Of a stretch of 58,598 nt of DNA, positions 43,501 through 52,142 are shown piece after piece; position 1 is the stretch's first letter, and each line of letters starts with the position of its first letter. The stretch covers positions 1-58,598 of the forward strand of contig CADBFZ010000011.1 of the NCBI GenBank assembly GCA_902794095.1. The letters run 5' to 3'. Below the pieces are notes generated by a model. It was not told the DNA's origin. It ran no database searches and saw only the letters and a program-made list of their open reading frames with translations. The position numbers and the translations under genes are program-made. This stretch comes from an uncultured Lachnospiraceae bacterium. GTDB taxonomy: Bacteria; Bacillota; Clostridia; Lachnospirales; Lachnospiraceae.

Positions 43501-43944
43501 GTTTGCGATGTAGGTTTCATCGGTATTTCTGATCCAGACATTTCTGAATATTCCCGCACCGGAATACCATCTGGTGTTGGGTGAACGGTAACATGCACTT
43601 ACAACGATCAGATTTTCACCAAGCTTAACGTGATCTGTGATATCAACTTCAAATGCGGAATAACCGTATTTCCACTCGAATACTTTGGTGCCGTTAACAT
43701 AGACTGCAGAGTCCATGTAGACTGCATCAAATTTGATAAAGTATTTTCCATGTTTCTTATTCAGGAATAATTTTCTCAGATACCATCCCGTGCCATCACG
43801 GTACAGGTCTTCAGAATCATAGATAAGCCAGTCGTGAGGAATAGGGACGTTTACGAATTCGTCAAATCTCTCACTGACTTCTTCATAGGAAGTATCAACC
43901 GGAGTCTCAAGAAAGCTCCAGCCTTTATTAAAAGAATATTTCAT
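40504..43944 (-). CDS. glycoside hydrolase family 2 (beta-galactosidase-like)
   Basis: A large cytoplasmic enzyme of 1146 residues. The N-terminal sugar-binding jelly roll (GTGWYLRKLFLNK, AVYVNGTKVFEWKYGYSAFE) is followed by an immunoglobulin-like domain and a TIM barrel. The barrel has acid/base E371 in WSIGNEIYD and nucleophile E450 in YGSETAS. About 500 further residues contain a DUF4982-like region (YVPYTEGVLEA-type strand) and at least two more beta-rich modules, probably carbohydrate binding. The start at 43944 has GGGGG 7 bases upstream. No signal peptide is seen. GH2 members also include beta-glucuronidases and mannosidases, so the sugar is not fixed. Confidence 0.9.
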   Translation of the reverse strand: MKYSFNKGWSFLETPVDTSYEEVSERFDEFVNVPIPHDWLIYDSEDLYRDGTGWYLRKLFLNKKHGKYFIKFDAVYMDSAVYVNGTKVFEWKYGYSAFEVDITDHVKLGENLIVVSACYRSPNTRWYSGAGIFRNVWIRNTDETYIANDGIYVSTRDEDGKRILKVQTEILGRYADKAKICCTVYDAMGKETDIRKISDDEYEILYPHKWDIDDTYLYTLKVTITASGEKGNDIDSDEVRFGIRDIDFDPNKGFLLNGRKVKLNGVCEHHDLGSLGAAFNKCAMKRKFKYLQSMGINALRTSHNMPAPEVLDLADEMGILVLSESFDMWYRPKTEFDYHRFFGEWHERDIESWVKQDRNHPSVIMWSIGNEIYDVHADAEGPDITRHLMDTVKKFDPEGNGMPTFGCNFMAWEGGQNCADVLKLAGYNYAENLYKDHHAKHPDWIIYGSETASLVQSREVYKFPLSEIKLSDVDEQCSGLGNCNTSWGAKSVEACICLDRDMDFSAGQFLWTGFDYIGEPTPYHTKNSYFGLIDTAGFPKDFYYIFRSCWTDSKKSPMIHIFPYWDFNPGQMIDVRVCSNEDTVELFLNGESLGKQNLTHKPGSGDHILADYRVPYTEGVLEAVAYDENGVETARDRVSSFGDTSGFKIEYDRGELEAGSKDLIFVSISALDLNGEAVRNASDRVTISVTGAGRLVGLDNGDSTDFDSYKAVSRRLFNGKLLAIIAAGREPGNIKFTLSSEGEVRNEITFKCIPSTGEVLPAGVLHDSPFDKGIEETFEENCVRKINLGKESDIPVRKVEIHCADSSLNADNRSVFAEVKIYPENATDSEIIYEAVSDKGVPVNIAQLEPKDTGVLITALGDGDFRLRAMSKSGSDKIRIISELEFNITGIGKAFADPYEFIYGSSYSYSEGEIGAGNEMGFATSRTDKSLIGFENIDFGNIGSDEITIPIFALDSDEHPFKVYDGIPSKGGKLIGEFVYHKPSIWNVYQEDTWTFDEKLTGVHDLCFEFGDKVHVKGFSFKKYDKAFTRLDASSADDIYGDDFKVEGKAVTGIGNNVSLVFKEMDFGEEGTSKICIKGRAPKSDNTIHVRFADASDEIKNIIEFKKSEEVKECEFEFDKIKGMKDVSLVFMPGSYFDLESIEFKK

Positions 43945-44008
43945 ACATACCCCCACAAATCCGCTCAGGCTCTCACCCGCGCGGATTTAAATGTATTTAA
44001 ATTGTATC

Positions 44009-46000
44009 TCAGGTATCGATGACAAAAGGTCCGAGAAGTTTGCAGGGAACTTTTTTCTTATTCTCGATACAAGAATTATATATCATATCTCCGGTATATG
44101 TATTGCTCTGAAGATATAATATCTTCTCCGGAAATGCAGGAGTGTTAACCCTGAGAAGAACTCGATTGTTATCAATAAGTTCCGCATTTGCGGGATATAC
44201 TTTGCCGTCTGCAAGAACCGCAAAATCCTTGATCTTACCCGCCTTCATCTTATCAGGAGAATAAGCAAGGAGTCCGTTACCGATGCCGGTGAAACTGAGT
44301 ATAACTTCATAACCCACAAAGGTTTTGTTTACAACGGTTTCTTTTACCGAAGGTCCGGATGAAGGAATAAAGAGTTTGCCGGGATATTTAACATCAAGTG
44401 CGATATCCGCAAGTCTGGTTCCTACGAGGTATTTATTCATGGGATGAAGGTCGTTGTCCTCACCCGCATCGATCATAACAGCCATGTAGGTTCCGGGAAC
44501 TTCTTCGGTGATCTTCCTCTGCATCTCTCTGAAGTTCCACCATCCGTCGTACGAATCGGAATCCTGATCTCCGCAATCTGCGGTGAAGTTTGGAAGCTGA
44601 GCAAAGATAAAAGGAATATCCTCATCGCCCCAAAGCTTTCTGTATCCTTCGATCTGAATCTTACTCATCTTCAGATAATCTTCAAACTGTGAATCGGACT
44701 CTCCCTGATACCAGATGATTCCTTCGATGGGGAATTTGGTGCAGGGTGCGGTCATGCAGTTATAAAGTCCGGTTGCTTTCCAATCGATGGGATCTGTCTC
44801 AGGGAACGGAGTGTCGTTAGCAAAACCAACAGCATACTTCCACTCTCCGGAAAGATCTATGGAACCTTTGGGAAGCACATCACTCCAGGGATCGGGCTTG
44901 CATGAATCATTAAAGATCATCATGCGCTTTCCGGGTGTAATCCTGCCCTGTCCGTTATTAACGGTTATTCTTACAACAACAGTGTTTGTGCCTTCCTTGA
45001 TAAGGCCTTCGGGAATGTTATATTTTCTCGGAGGGTAACAATATCCGATACTTCCTACAAACGTACCGTTTACATATACTTCATCCGAATCTGTGATGGT
45101 GCCCAGCCAGATCTTGGCTTCTTTACCCGCAAAACTCTTATCCGCAGTAAACTTCTTCTCAAACCATACAACTCCGGTAAATCCTTCGAGTGCGGTTCCG
45201 ATAAAATACCTGGGCATTTCAAGAACATCACCTGCTGCAGCGGTAAATCCGTCCTTCCAGTTCTCTGCTCTTCCCTTATCACCCGCTTCATTTTTGGCAA
45301 TCCATGCGGATGTGATCTCTTCGTTATGCTTAATACGTGACGCGCGGTACTTGGGATCACCGTATTTAGCTGCATGCTCCGTAAGCTCAGGATAGTCCTT
45401 AAGCATCTCCGCACTCATCCATGAATAGATGTGTGATCCGCCGAGACTGGCATGAACCATGCCTACGGGAAGTCCCGTCATCTCATGAAGTCGCTTCGCA
45501 AAAAAGTACGAAGTTCCGGAAAAACCGTACATATTCTCGGGACATGCTTTCTTCCATGAACCTGTTCTGGTGTCATACTGAGGTCCTGAATATTCTGTCT
45601 CCGAGGTAATGTCAAAGCATCTGATCTTATCATTCTCGGATGCTGCGATTACATCGGGGTAATTATCTCTTAATCTGTCGAAAGTAAGGTCCATGTTGGA
45701 CTGGCCCGAAGAAAACCATACGGCACCTGTAATGATGTCTTTTACTATTACTTCATTTCCTTCTTCATCTTTAACTTTCAACACAAAAACTCTTCCCGCT
45801 TCAAAAGCAGGAAGAGTCATATTAAAGTGTCCTTCTTTATCCGCAACGCAATTTGCAGTTGCGGCAACTGAATCATCAGAGTTTAAAAGACTGCATTCAA
45901 CCTTAAGGCCTGCATCATCAAGCCCCCATACATTAATGGGCTTATCTTTCTGAAATACAGCGCCGTCAGTTAAAAGTCTGGGGAGCGATAAACTGCTCAT
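44009..46000 (-). CDS. sialate O-acetylesterase-family carbohydrate esterase
   Basis: A 663-residue cytoplasmic esterase of the SASA/SGNH type. The nucleophile is in WFSSGQSNMD (S101). WYQGESDS near the middle is the second conserved block, and the catalytic His lies in DLHPMNK. A GH2-like jelly-roll insert (about 255-400: AKIWLGTITDSDEVYVNGTF) sits between them, as usual for this family. Beside xylan and uronate enzymes its likely substrate is an acetylated xylo- or uronosyl oligosaccharide, not sialic acid. It is in the same direction as GH2 and uxuB with short gaps. Confidence 0.88.
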   Translation of the reverse strand: MSSLSLPRLLTDGAVFQKDKPINVWGLDDAGLKVECSLLNSDDSVAATANCVADKEGHFNMTLPAFEAGRVFVLKVKDEEGNEVIVKDIITGAVWFSSGQSNMDLTFDRLRDNYPDVIAASENDKIRCFDITSETEYSGPQYDTRTGSWKKACPENMYGFSGTSYFFAKRLHEMTGLPVGMVHASLGGSHIYSWMSAEMLKDYPELTEHAAKYGDPKYRASRIKHNEEITSAWIAKNEAGDKGRAENWKDGFTAAAGDVLEMPRYFIGTALEGFTGVVWFEKKFTADKSFAGKEAKIWLGTITDSDEVYVNGTFVGSIGYCYPPRKYNIPEGLIKEGTNTVVVRITVNNGQGRITPGKRMMIFNDSCKPDPWSDVLPKGSIDLSGEWKYAVGFANDTPFPETDPIDWKATGLYNCMTAPCTKFPIEGIIWYQGESDSQFEDYLKMSKIQIEGYRKLWGDEDIPFIFAQLPNFTADCGDQDSDSYDGWWNFREMQRKITEEVPGTYMAVMIDAGEDNDLHPMNKYLVGTRLADIALDVKYPGKLFIPSSGPSVKETVVNKTFVGYEVILSFTGIGNGLLAYSPDKMKAGKIKDFAVLADGKVYPANAELIDNNRVLLRVNTPAFPEKILYLQSNTYTGDMIYNSCIENKKKVPCKLLGPFVIDT

Positions 46001-46011
46001 AAAAATACCTC

Positions 46012-47631
46012 TTATAATGCCTCGTGGAGTGTCTTTCTGACTGCTCCGGGAGCGGACATTTCCATTACAAAATACTTAACAACCTTATCGGCAATGCCTG
46101 CCTTTTCAAGATCGATGGCGAAGATAACTTCATCGGTAAGAATGGGATGAAGAACCTTTGCGGTCTCGGCAAGGTCAAGTTCCTTACCGAACTCAAGTGA
46201 TGAAAGCATCTCCTGAACCTTGGAAAGCATGGGATCGGGGCTGCATTCAAACTTCTCACCCTTATCGTTGATTCCCTTTGCATATCTGAGCCATCCTGCA
46301 AGAACAAGAGGAATGGCATTAAGGTCAGATGCATTACGTGCAGAATCTGCTACATAAGATTTAATGGTCTCACCGAATCTGATGGGGAGCTTCTGTGAAG
46401 TATCACATGCGATTCTCTGAGGAGTATCGGGCATGAAAGGATTGGGAAGTCTCTTGCCTACAACAGTATCGATGAAATCCTTGGGATTGATAACTCCGGG
46501 ATCGGTAACAACGGGAAGTCCCTCTTTGTAACCCACGGTATCGATGAGTTTAAGGAGATCTTCGTCCTTCATCTCTTCGGAGATTCTGGTATATCCGAGA
46601 AGACATCCGTAAACAGCAAGTGAAGTATGAAGAGGATTAAGACATGTTGTAACCTTCATTCTCTCTACATTATTAACGGTATCGCGATCGGTGAAGATAA
46701 CTCCTGCCTTTTCAAGTGCGGGTCTTCCGTTGGGGAAATCATCTTCGATTACAAGATACTCACTCTCTTCCGCATTTACGAAAGGAGCTACATATGTATG
46801 GAATCCGGTGATAACAGGCTCGGGATTCTCAACTCCGTCGGCTGCGATCATATCCTTAACAGAATCATCGGGTCTGGGGGTGATCTTATCGATCATAGAC
46901 CAAGGGAAAGATACGGTCTTCTTATCCTCAATATATGTGAGGAATCCTGCATCTGCCTTGCCGTTTTCTGCCCACTTTGCAGCAAACTCATGAATCGCAT
47001 CATAAAGCTTCTGTCCGTTGTGTGAACAGTTGTCGGTGCTTACCATTGCGATGGGGAATTTACCTGCTTCGTATCTTGCATAGAGAAGTGATACGACTTT
47101 GCCGATGTAGCTTACGGGCTTTGCAGGGCCGTTTTCCATATCGGCTGAAACTGCCTTGGTATATTCTCCGTCATTACCCCTGAGGGAATATCCCTTCTCG
47201 GTAATGGTAAAGGTTGCAAGCTGAAGTGATTTATTTTCAAATGCTTTCTTAAGATATGCGAAGTCATCTGCTACCTCGGTATCAAGCTTAACCGATGCTG
47301 TAACTGATGCGATCACATTCTTCTCTACCTTGCCGTCTGCCTTAAGAATTGCAAGTATTGAAAGATTATCGTAGGGCTTGTATGCCTTGTCGATGATCTC
47401 GTAGTCAAAGCCTTCTGCAACGACGATGCCGGTCTTCATGATTCCTTTCTCAAGAAGTTCCTGTGCGAGTCTTGCATGATAAGCTCTGAAAATATTACCT
47501 GCGCCGAAGTGTACCCACTCAGGTGCATTATCCGTAGCTGCGGTTACGGCTGCAATATCATATTCGGGAAGATGATATCCTGCCTTCTCCCAATCTGCAG
47601 CATTCTTTATTCCTTCAAGTGAAAGCTTCAT
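46012..47631 (-). CDS. uxuB: D-mannonate oxidoreductase (fructuronate reductase)
   Basis: A 539-residue NAD-dependent enzyme of the mannitol dehydrogenase superfamily that reduces D-fructuronate to D-mannonate. WVHFGAGNIFRAYHARLAQ is the N-terminal nucleotide-binding block, VSTDNCSHNGQKL and KVTTCLNPLHTSLAVYGCLL are hallmark motifs with the catalytic lysine region (K near the NPLH motif). It overlaps uxuA by 4 bases (ATGA) and follows it, so the two steps are translated together. Length is normal for the UxuB branch. Confidence 0.93.
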   Translation of the reverse strand: MKLSLEGIKNAADWEKAGYHLPEYDIAAVTAATDNAPEWVHFGAGNIFRAYHARLAQELLEKGIMKTGIVVAEGFDYEIIDKAYKPYDNLSILAILKADGKVEKNVIASVTASVKLDTEVADDFAYLKKAFENKSLQLATFTITEKGYSLRGNDGEYTKAVSADMENGPAKPVSYIGKVVSLLYARYEAGKFPIAMVSTDNCSHNGQKLYDAIHEFAAKWAENGKADAGFLTYIEDKKTVSFPWSMIDKITPRPDDSVKDMIAADGVENPEPVITGFHTYVAPFVNAEESEYLVIEDDFPNGRPALEKAGVIFTDRDTVNNVERMKVTTCLNPLHTSLAVYGCLLGYTRISEEMKDEDLLKLIDTVGYKEGLPVVTDPGVINPKDFIDTVVGKRLPNPFMPDTPQRIACDTSQKLPIRFGETIKSYVADSARNASDLNAIPLVLAGWLRYAKGINDKGEKFECSPDPMLSKVQEMLSSLEFGKELDLAETAKVLHPILTDEVIFAIDLEKAGIADKVVKYFVMEMSAPGAVRKTLHEAL

Positions 47632-48764
47632 CTTACGCCTCCGTGATTTTTATCGATTGCTTCCCAAAGACCGTTGATGTAAGCTGCGCCCAGGGCTCTG
47701 TCATAGAGACCGTAACCGGGCATTGCTTCCTCACCCCAGATCATTCTTCCGTGATCGGGACGAATAGGTCCGTTAAAGCCTGACTCATAAAGAGCCTTTA
47801 CAATTTCATACATATCAAAGCTTCCGTCGGATGAAAGATGAGCAGCCTCTTCAAAGTCAGGTGCTCCGACAGGGATATCCTTGCCGGTCCATGCCTTAAC
47901 TGCGCTTCCGTCCTCGCGGCAGAAAGTATTGAACTGAAGATTTCTTACGTGTGCAAAATGAACTCTTCCTGCAAATGATCTGATCATGTCGGGAAGGTCA
48001 TTCTCGGGATTGGTTCCGAAAGAACCTGAGCAGAAAGTAAGTCCGTTGTGAACGTTATCAACTGCTTTAAGCATCTTCTCGATATTAGCTTTATTATTGA
48101 TGATTCTGGGAAGTCCGAATACGCTCCACGCGGGATCGTCGGGATGAATGGCCATGTTGATGTCGTACTTATCACATACGGGCATGATGGCCTTGAGGAA
48201 ATATACGAGATGATCGAAGAGCTTCTGCTCATCGATGTCCTTATACATCTCGAAAAGCTCCTTGATCTTGCCGAGTCTCTCAGGCTCCCATCCGGGCATT
48301 ACGGTTCCGTTCATCTGATCCTTAATTGAATCAAACATGTTGGCGGGATCGATCGCATCGATTGAAGACTGTGAGTAAGCAAGAACGGTGGACTTGTCGT
48401 GTCTTGCTCTTGCAAGCTCGGATCTGGTCCAGTCGAAAACAGGCATAAAGTTGTAGCACACCATGTGGATGTCCTGTTTTCCGAGATTCTCGAGAGTCTT
48501 GATGTAATTATCGATATGCAGGTCTCTTAAGGGACCTGCGGTTTTAATATCATCGGAAATATTGACCGACTCGATACCTGCAATGTGCATGTTCTCTTCG
48601 GCAACATCATTCTTTAATGAAATGATCTCATCTTCCGTCCAGAGTTCTCCGGCCTGTTTATCATAAAGAGTTGTGATTACTCCCTTAACTCCGGGAATCT
48701 GTCTGATCTGCCATAACTTTACGGTATCGAAGGCTTTACCGTACCATCTGAGGGTCATTTCCAT
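47628..48764 (-). CDS. uxuA: D-mannonate dehydratase
   Basis: A 378-residue cytoplasmic enzyme that removes water from D-mannonate to give 2-dehydro-3-deoxygluconate, the KdgK substrate. Family motifs are MTLRWYG at the start, IPGVKGVITTLYD, MAIHPDDPAWSVFGLPRI (metal ligand His) and HFAHVRNLQF with PIRPDHGRMIWGE near the end. AAGGAG precedes the ATG. It is the first gene of the uxuA-uxuB pair, under a promoter flanked by two ATTGAC-N5-GTCAAT palindromes. Confidence 0.95.
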   Translation of the reverse strand: MEMTLRWYGKAFDTVKLWQIRQIPGVKGVITTLYDKQAGELWTEDEIISLKNDVAEENMHIAGIESVNISDDIKTAGPLRDLHIDNYIKTLENLGKQDIHMVCYNFMPVFDWTRSELARARHDKSTVLAYSQSSIDAIDPANMFDSIKDQMNGTVMPGWEPERLGKIKELFEMYKDIDEQKLFDHLVYFLKAIMPVCDKYDINMAIHPDDPAWSVFGLPRIINNKANIEKMLKAVDNVHNGLTFCSGSFGTNPENDLPDMIRSFAGRVHFAHVRNLQFNTFCREDGSAVKAWTGKDIPVGAPDFEEAAHLSSDGSFDMYEIVKALYESGFNGPIRPDHGRMIWGEEAMPGYGLYDRALGAAYINGLWEAIDKNHGGVR

Positions 48765-48782
48765 GATATTATGTCTCCTTAA

Positions 48783-48799
48783 ATTGACCTATAGTCATT
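48783..48799. promoter_or_regulatory. uxuA operator, promoter-proximal copy
   Basis: ATTGACCTATAGTCATT, a near-palindrome of the form ATTGAC-N5-GTCAWT. It lies between the likely -10 box (TATAAT on the minus strand, 48818-48813) and the uxuA ribosome binding site, so a bound protein would block early elongation or initiation. Confidence 0.6.
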
Positions 48800-48812
48800 T
48801 CTTAGTTTTATC

Positions 48813-48818
48813 ATTATA
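48813..48818 (-). promoter_or_regulatory. probable -10 box of uxuA
   Basis: TATAAT on the minus strand, 49 bases before the uxuA ATG. The -35 position (about 48836-48841) reads TACTGC, a poor match. Confidence 0.4.
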
Positions 48819-48880
48819 TGATCAAATCCCCAAGCGCAGTACCCAGGTGCTTTCCGGGATTTAACAATTCGAAATGAGCA

Positions 48881-48897
48881 ATTGACTGCTAGTCAAT
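48881..48897. promoter_or_regulatory. uxuA operator, distal copy
   Basis: ATTGACTGCTAGTCAAT, a perfect inverted repeat of ATTGACT/AGTCAAT with a 3-base centre. Its centre is 98 bases from the centre of the proximal copy, which would suit looping by a dimeric or tetrameric regulator. The site is also close to the end of the MscS gene (48920). Confidence 0.65.
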
Positions 48898-48919
48898 ATA
48901 TGGTCAAATGCAGGAAATA

Positions 48920-49678
48920 TCAGTCTTTGCTGATGGTTACGGTCTGGTAAGGAATTGTGATTCCGTTAGCCTTGAACTCCGAAACAAGCTGCTTTCTGAT
49001 ACTTCCGCATGCCACAAAATTATCTGCTACATTTGCAGTCCAAACCGTTGTCTTAATAACGGGACCGTCCGCATCGAATCTGCATACCAAAGGCTTGGTA
49101 CAATCGAGAACCTTTGCGGTGGACTTAACGGTCTTCTCTATAATATCAATGGCAAGATCCAGATCATCGTCATAACCTACTGTTATCTCAAGGAAGTTAC
49201 CGACCTTGTCCCTGGAACTTACATTAATTAACATGCTTTCATTCATGGTGCCGTTGGGGATGATGCACTCCTGTCCGTCGTAAGTCATAACAACGGTATG
49301 ACGAAGAGTGATATCGGTTACGGTACCTTCCGCAATAATACTGCTTCCGCTTAAGACCTTGATCTTATCTCCGATATTGAAAGGTCTGGAAAAAGAAAGC
49401 GAGATTCCGGAAATGGTATTATTGAGAGCTTTCTGTGCCGCGAATGAAAGGATTGCAAGGATAAGTCCTCCTCCTGTCAGCACGGCGGTGATTGCCTTGT
49501 TTATGTCATAGAATATATTAAGGATGGCAATCAAACATCCTAATACGGTAAGTACTTTGAATAACGCGCAAATAAAGCGTACATGCAGCTTTGTCTGTTT
49601 TCCGGAAAGAAGTCGGAGAATAAGCCACAATGTAAGCCCTACCACAAGAATAATGACTACTTTAATGGTATCATTCAT
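48920..49678 (-). CDS. small-conductance mechanosensitive channel, MscS type
   Basis: A 252-residue membrane protein. Three N-terminal helices (about 5-25, 35-60 and 70-98) end in the pore helix with ALTGGGLILAILSFAAQKAL-type Gly/Ala packing (VLTGGGLILAILSFAAQKAL). The cytosolic beta domain follows with FSRPFNIGDKIKV, GTVTDITLRHTVVMTYDGQE and IPNGTMNESMLINVS, and then the alpha/beta domain. It would release solutes on osmotic downshock. Single gene, with a 290-base promoter region (49679-49968) shared with the divergent sugar transferase gene; nothing else is visible there. Confidence 0.9.
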   Translation of the reverse strand: MNDTIKVVIILVVGLTLWLILRLLSGKQTKLHVRFICALFKVLTVLGCLIAILNIFYDINKAITAVLTGGGLILAILSFAAQKALNNTISGISLSFSRPFNIGDKIKVLSGSSIIAEGTVTDITLRHTVVMTYDGQECIIPNGTMNESMLINVSSRDKVGNFLEITVGYDDDLDLAIDIIEKTVKSTAKVLDCTKPLVCRFDADGPVIKTTVWTANVADNFVACGSIRKQLVSEFKANGITIPYQTVTISKD

Positions 49679-49932
49679 GATTTGATTTTAGCATACTAGT
49701 ATATCTGTTACAAGAAAGCGCCCGTATTCTGTTAAATTCGGCAATTTTTACCAAATCTACGGCAATATTTGATATACAGTATTCCTCCTTATTTTGATAT
49801 TTTTATGAAACCAGTTACATTTTCACATTTCTCTTTATAAGAGCTGCTATATATTAGCAGATTTTAGGCATTTCGGCAAAAACCGAGCCATATTTAATAA
49901 ACAATTAAATAGGAATTGTCTGATAAAAATAG

Positions 49933-49938
49933 TATAAT
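49933..49938 (+). promoter_or_regulatory. probable -10 box of the sugar phosphotransferase gene
   Basis: TATAAT, 37 bases upstream of the ATG. No good -35 at 16-18 bases is visible. Confidence 0.4.
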
Positions 49939-49974
49939 CAGATAAAATACAGTACATAATTTGGAGTTTTGTTT

Positions 49975-51387
49975 ATGTACAAGAAGCAAAAAAGAAGTTG
50001 GCTTAAGCATCTGGATTTCACGATCCTGGACATCCTCTGCATCCAGATAGCCTACTGCCTTGCATACATACTCAAATTCAGAAGTATCGAACTGCCCTAT
50101 TTCGTCGGAAGTTATAAAGGTCTGGCGATCATAATGATACTTCTGCAGATTTGTGTTATCTTTTTTTCCGAACCCTACAAGAATATATTAAGAAGAGACA
50201 GGGTTGAGGAATTCAAAAAAGCTCTTAATAGCTGCTCTCTCGTAGCTCTTTCAATCGTCCTTTATATCTCAGCAAACAAATTGTGGGAAGCTTATTCCCG
50301 TACAGTAATAGGTCTTACCTGGATTCTTGCGATTCCCATTCTCTACATGGCAAGAATCGTTTGGAAATCCACCGTCAGAAAGACCATTCAGGGTCAGAAA
50401 AAGAATACAATCATGATCCTGCTCACCAATGATGAAGCCGTTGAAAGGTGCATCATCAATTTCGAGCACGATCCTTACAGAACCTATGTGATCAAGGGCA
50501 TCGTTATCATGGATAAGAACCGTAAGGGCGATGTCATCAGAGAGGTTCCTGTCGTTGCAAATGCGGATGACTTCCTTGATTATATCCGCACCAATGTAGT
50601 TGATGAAGTATTCATAAACGGAAATAACCTGACCGATAACGAACTGCTGGCCAGAGAACTTCTGGAGATGGGCGTTACCGTTCACTTCAAGCTGATGAGA
50701 AGTTCCGGCATCTCAGAGAACAAGGTAATCGAGACCTACGCGGGATATACTGTTCTTACAACCAGCATCAACATGGCAACCCCCAGACAGATGTTTATCA
50801 AGAGAGTCATCGATATCGTGGGCTCTGTTGTCGGTCTCATCCTAATGCTCATCGCTTTTATCATCTTCGCCCCCATCATCAAGATCCAGTCACCGGGTCC
50901 TGTTTTTTTCAAGCAACCCAGAGTGGGCAGAAACGGAAGACGTTTTAATCTGTACAAATTCCGTTCCATGTACAGGGATGCCGAAGAGCGTAAGAAAGAA
51001 CTCATGGATCAGAACAAGATTGACGGAAACATGTTCAAGCTTGATAACGATCCCAGAGTTACACCCATCGGACGTTTTATGAGAAAGTATTCCATTGACG
51101 AGCTTCCTCAATTTTGGAATGTATTAAAGGGAGAAATGAGTCTCGTAGGAACAAGGCCTCCCACGGAAGATGAATTCGAACTTTACAAGTCCCACCACAG
51201 AGCAAGACTCGGTATCAAGCCTGGCATCACAGGTATGTGGCAGGTAAGCGGACGAAGCGACATTACCAATTTCGAAGAAGTAGTCGCTCTTGATACGCAG
51301 TATATTGCAAACTGGAATCTCAGCATGGATCTGAGAATTCTTTTAAAGACCATCATGGTAGTTATCAAAGGCCAGGGTGCTTCATAA
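49975..51387 (+). CDS. polyprenyl glycosylphosphotransferase (exopolysaccharide initiation)
   Basis: A 470-residue membrane enzyme that moves a sugar-phosphate onto undecaprenyl phosphate to start a surface polysaccharide repeat. Four N-terminal helices and a CoA-binding-like domain precede the conserved catalytic C-terminus, with FFKQPRVGRNGRRFNLYKFR, MYRDAEERKKEL, SIDELPQFWNVLKGEMSLVG and TRPPTEDEF. The ATG at 49975 has GGAG 8 bases upstream; an alternative TTG lies 6 bases earlier. It is followed 2 bases later by a GT2 gene, so the two act in sequence. Confidence 0.92.
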   Translation: MYKKQKRSWLKHLDFTILDILCIQIAYCLAYILKFRSIELPYFVGSYKGLAIIMILLQICVIFFSEPYKNILRRDRVEEFKKALNSCSLVALSIVLYISANKLWEAYSRTVIGLTWILAIPILYMARIVWKSTVRKTIQGQKKNTIMILLTNDEAVERCIINFEHDPYRTYVIKGIVIMDKNRKGDVIREVPVVANADDFLDYIRTNVVDEVFINGNNLTDNELLARELLEMGVTVHFKLMRSSGISENKVIETYAGYTVLTTSINMATPRQMFIKRVIDIVGSVVGLILMLIAFIIFAPIIKIQSPGPVFFKQPRVGRNGRRFNLYKFRSMYRDAEERKKELMDQNKIDGNMFKLDNDPRVTPIGRFMRKYSIDELPQFWNVLKGEMSLVGTRPPTEDEFELYKSHHRARLGIKPGITGMWQVSGRSDITNFEEVVALDTQYIANWNLSMDLRILLKTIMVVIKGQGAS

Positions 51388-51389
51388 GA

Positions 51390-52142
51390 ATGAAGGATTT
51401 AACTGTTTCAATCGTAGCATTTAATGATGAAGAGGATGTGCTGACGGTGGTTAGGACCATCGAAGAGCACACCCCTTCTTTAATTGCAAAGACAATCTAT
51501 ATCGTTGATAACAGTGACAAGCCCAATAGCCTGGCAAGTTCTCTCAAGCAGTTCGATGACGTTGAATATCTTAAGCAGTCTCAAAACTGCGGATTCGGCG
51601 CAGGACACAATAAGGTTCTGGATATCATCGATTCCAAATATCATGCAATAGTAAATCCAGATATCATACTTAAAGAAGATACCTTCACTCCTCTTCTCTC
51701 ATTTATGGATAAAACAGAAGCAGGAATGGCAGCTCCCAGAATTCTTGATGAAAAAGGAGAACTGATCAAAGCCTACAGACTTGATCCCACTCCCTTTGAT
51801 ATGTTTATAAGAATGTTCCTGAAGGGTATGTTTAAGAAGCGCAAAGCTCAGCATACCATGCAGAACATGGATTACACCAAGCCCTTTAAAGTTCCTTTCG
51901 TTCAGGGAAGTTTTCTTGTTATCAGAACGGAACTGTTTAAGAAATTACACGGATTCGACGAAAGATTTTTCCTCTATATGGAAGATGCGGATCTTTGTCG
52001 AAGAGTTAACAGCGTTTCAACTCTTATGTATTGTCCGGATGCATCGGTGGTTCATCTCTGGGGGCAGGGATCACATAAGAGCTTGAAGTTATTCAGGATG
52101 CACGTCTCTTCGATGATCAAATATTTCAAAAAGTGGAAATAA
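51390..52142 (+). CDS. glycosyltransferase family 2 (rhamnosyltransferase-like)
   Basis: A 250-residue cytoplasmic or membrane-associated transferase with a GT-A fold. DLTVSIVAFNDEEDVLTVVR is the nucleotide-sugar strand, NCGFGAGHNKVLD and HAIVNPDIILKEDTF carry the metal-binding region (NPD in place of DxD), and RFFLYMEDADLCRR has the catalytic ED motif. These features match GT2 members that add rhamnose or similar sugars to a growing lipid-linked glycan. It is co-transcribed with the phosphotransferase and probably adds an early sugar. Confidence 0.9.
   Translation: MKDLTVSIVAFNDEEDVLTVVRTIEEHTPSLIAKTIYIVDNSDKPNSLASSLKQFDDVEYLKQSQNCGFGAGHNKVLDIIDSKYHAIVNPDIILKEDTFTPLLSFMDKTEAGMAAPRILDEKGELIKAYRLDPTPFDMFIRMFLKGMFKKRKAQHTMQNMDYTKPFKVPFVQGSFLVIRTELFKKLHGFDERFFLYMEDADLCRRVNSVSTLMYCPDASVVHLWGQGSHKSLKLFRMHVSSMIKYFKKWK

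Noticed and set aside
44009..46000. Sialic acid metabolism
   Set aside because: The esterase family name refers to sialate, but no nan genes are present and the neighbours are xylan and uronate enzymes.
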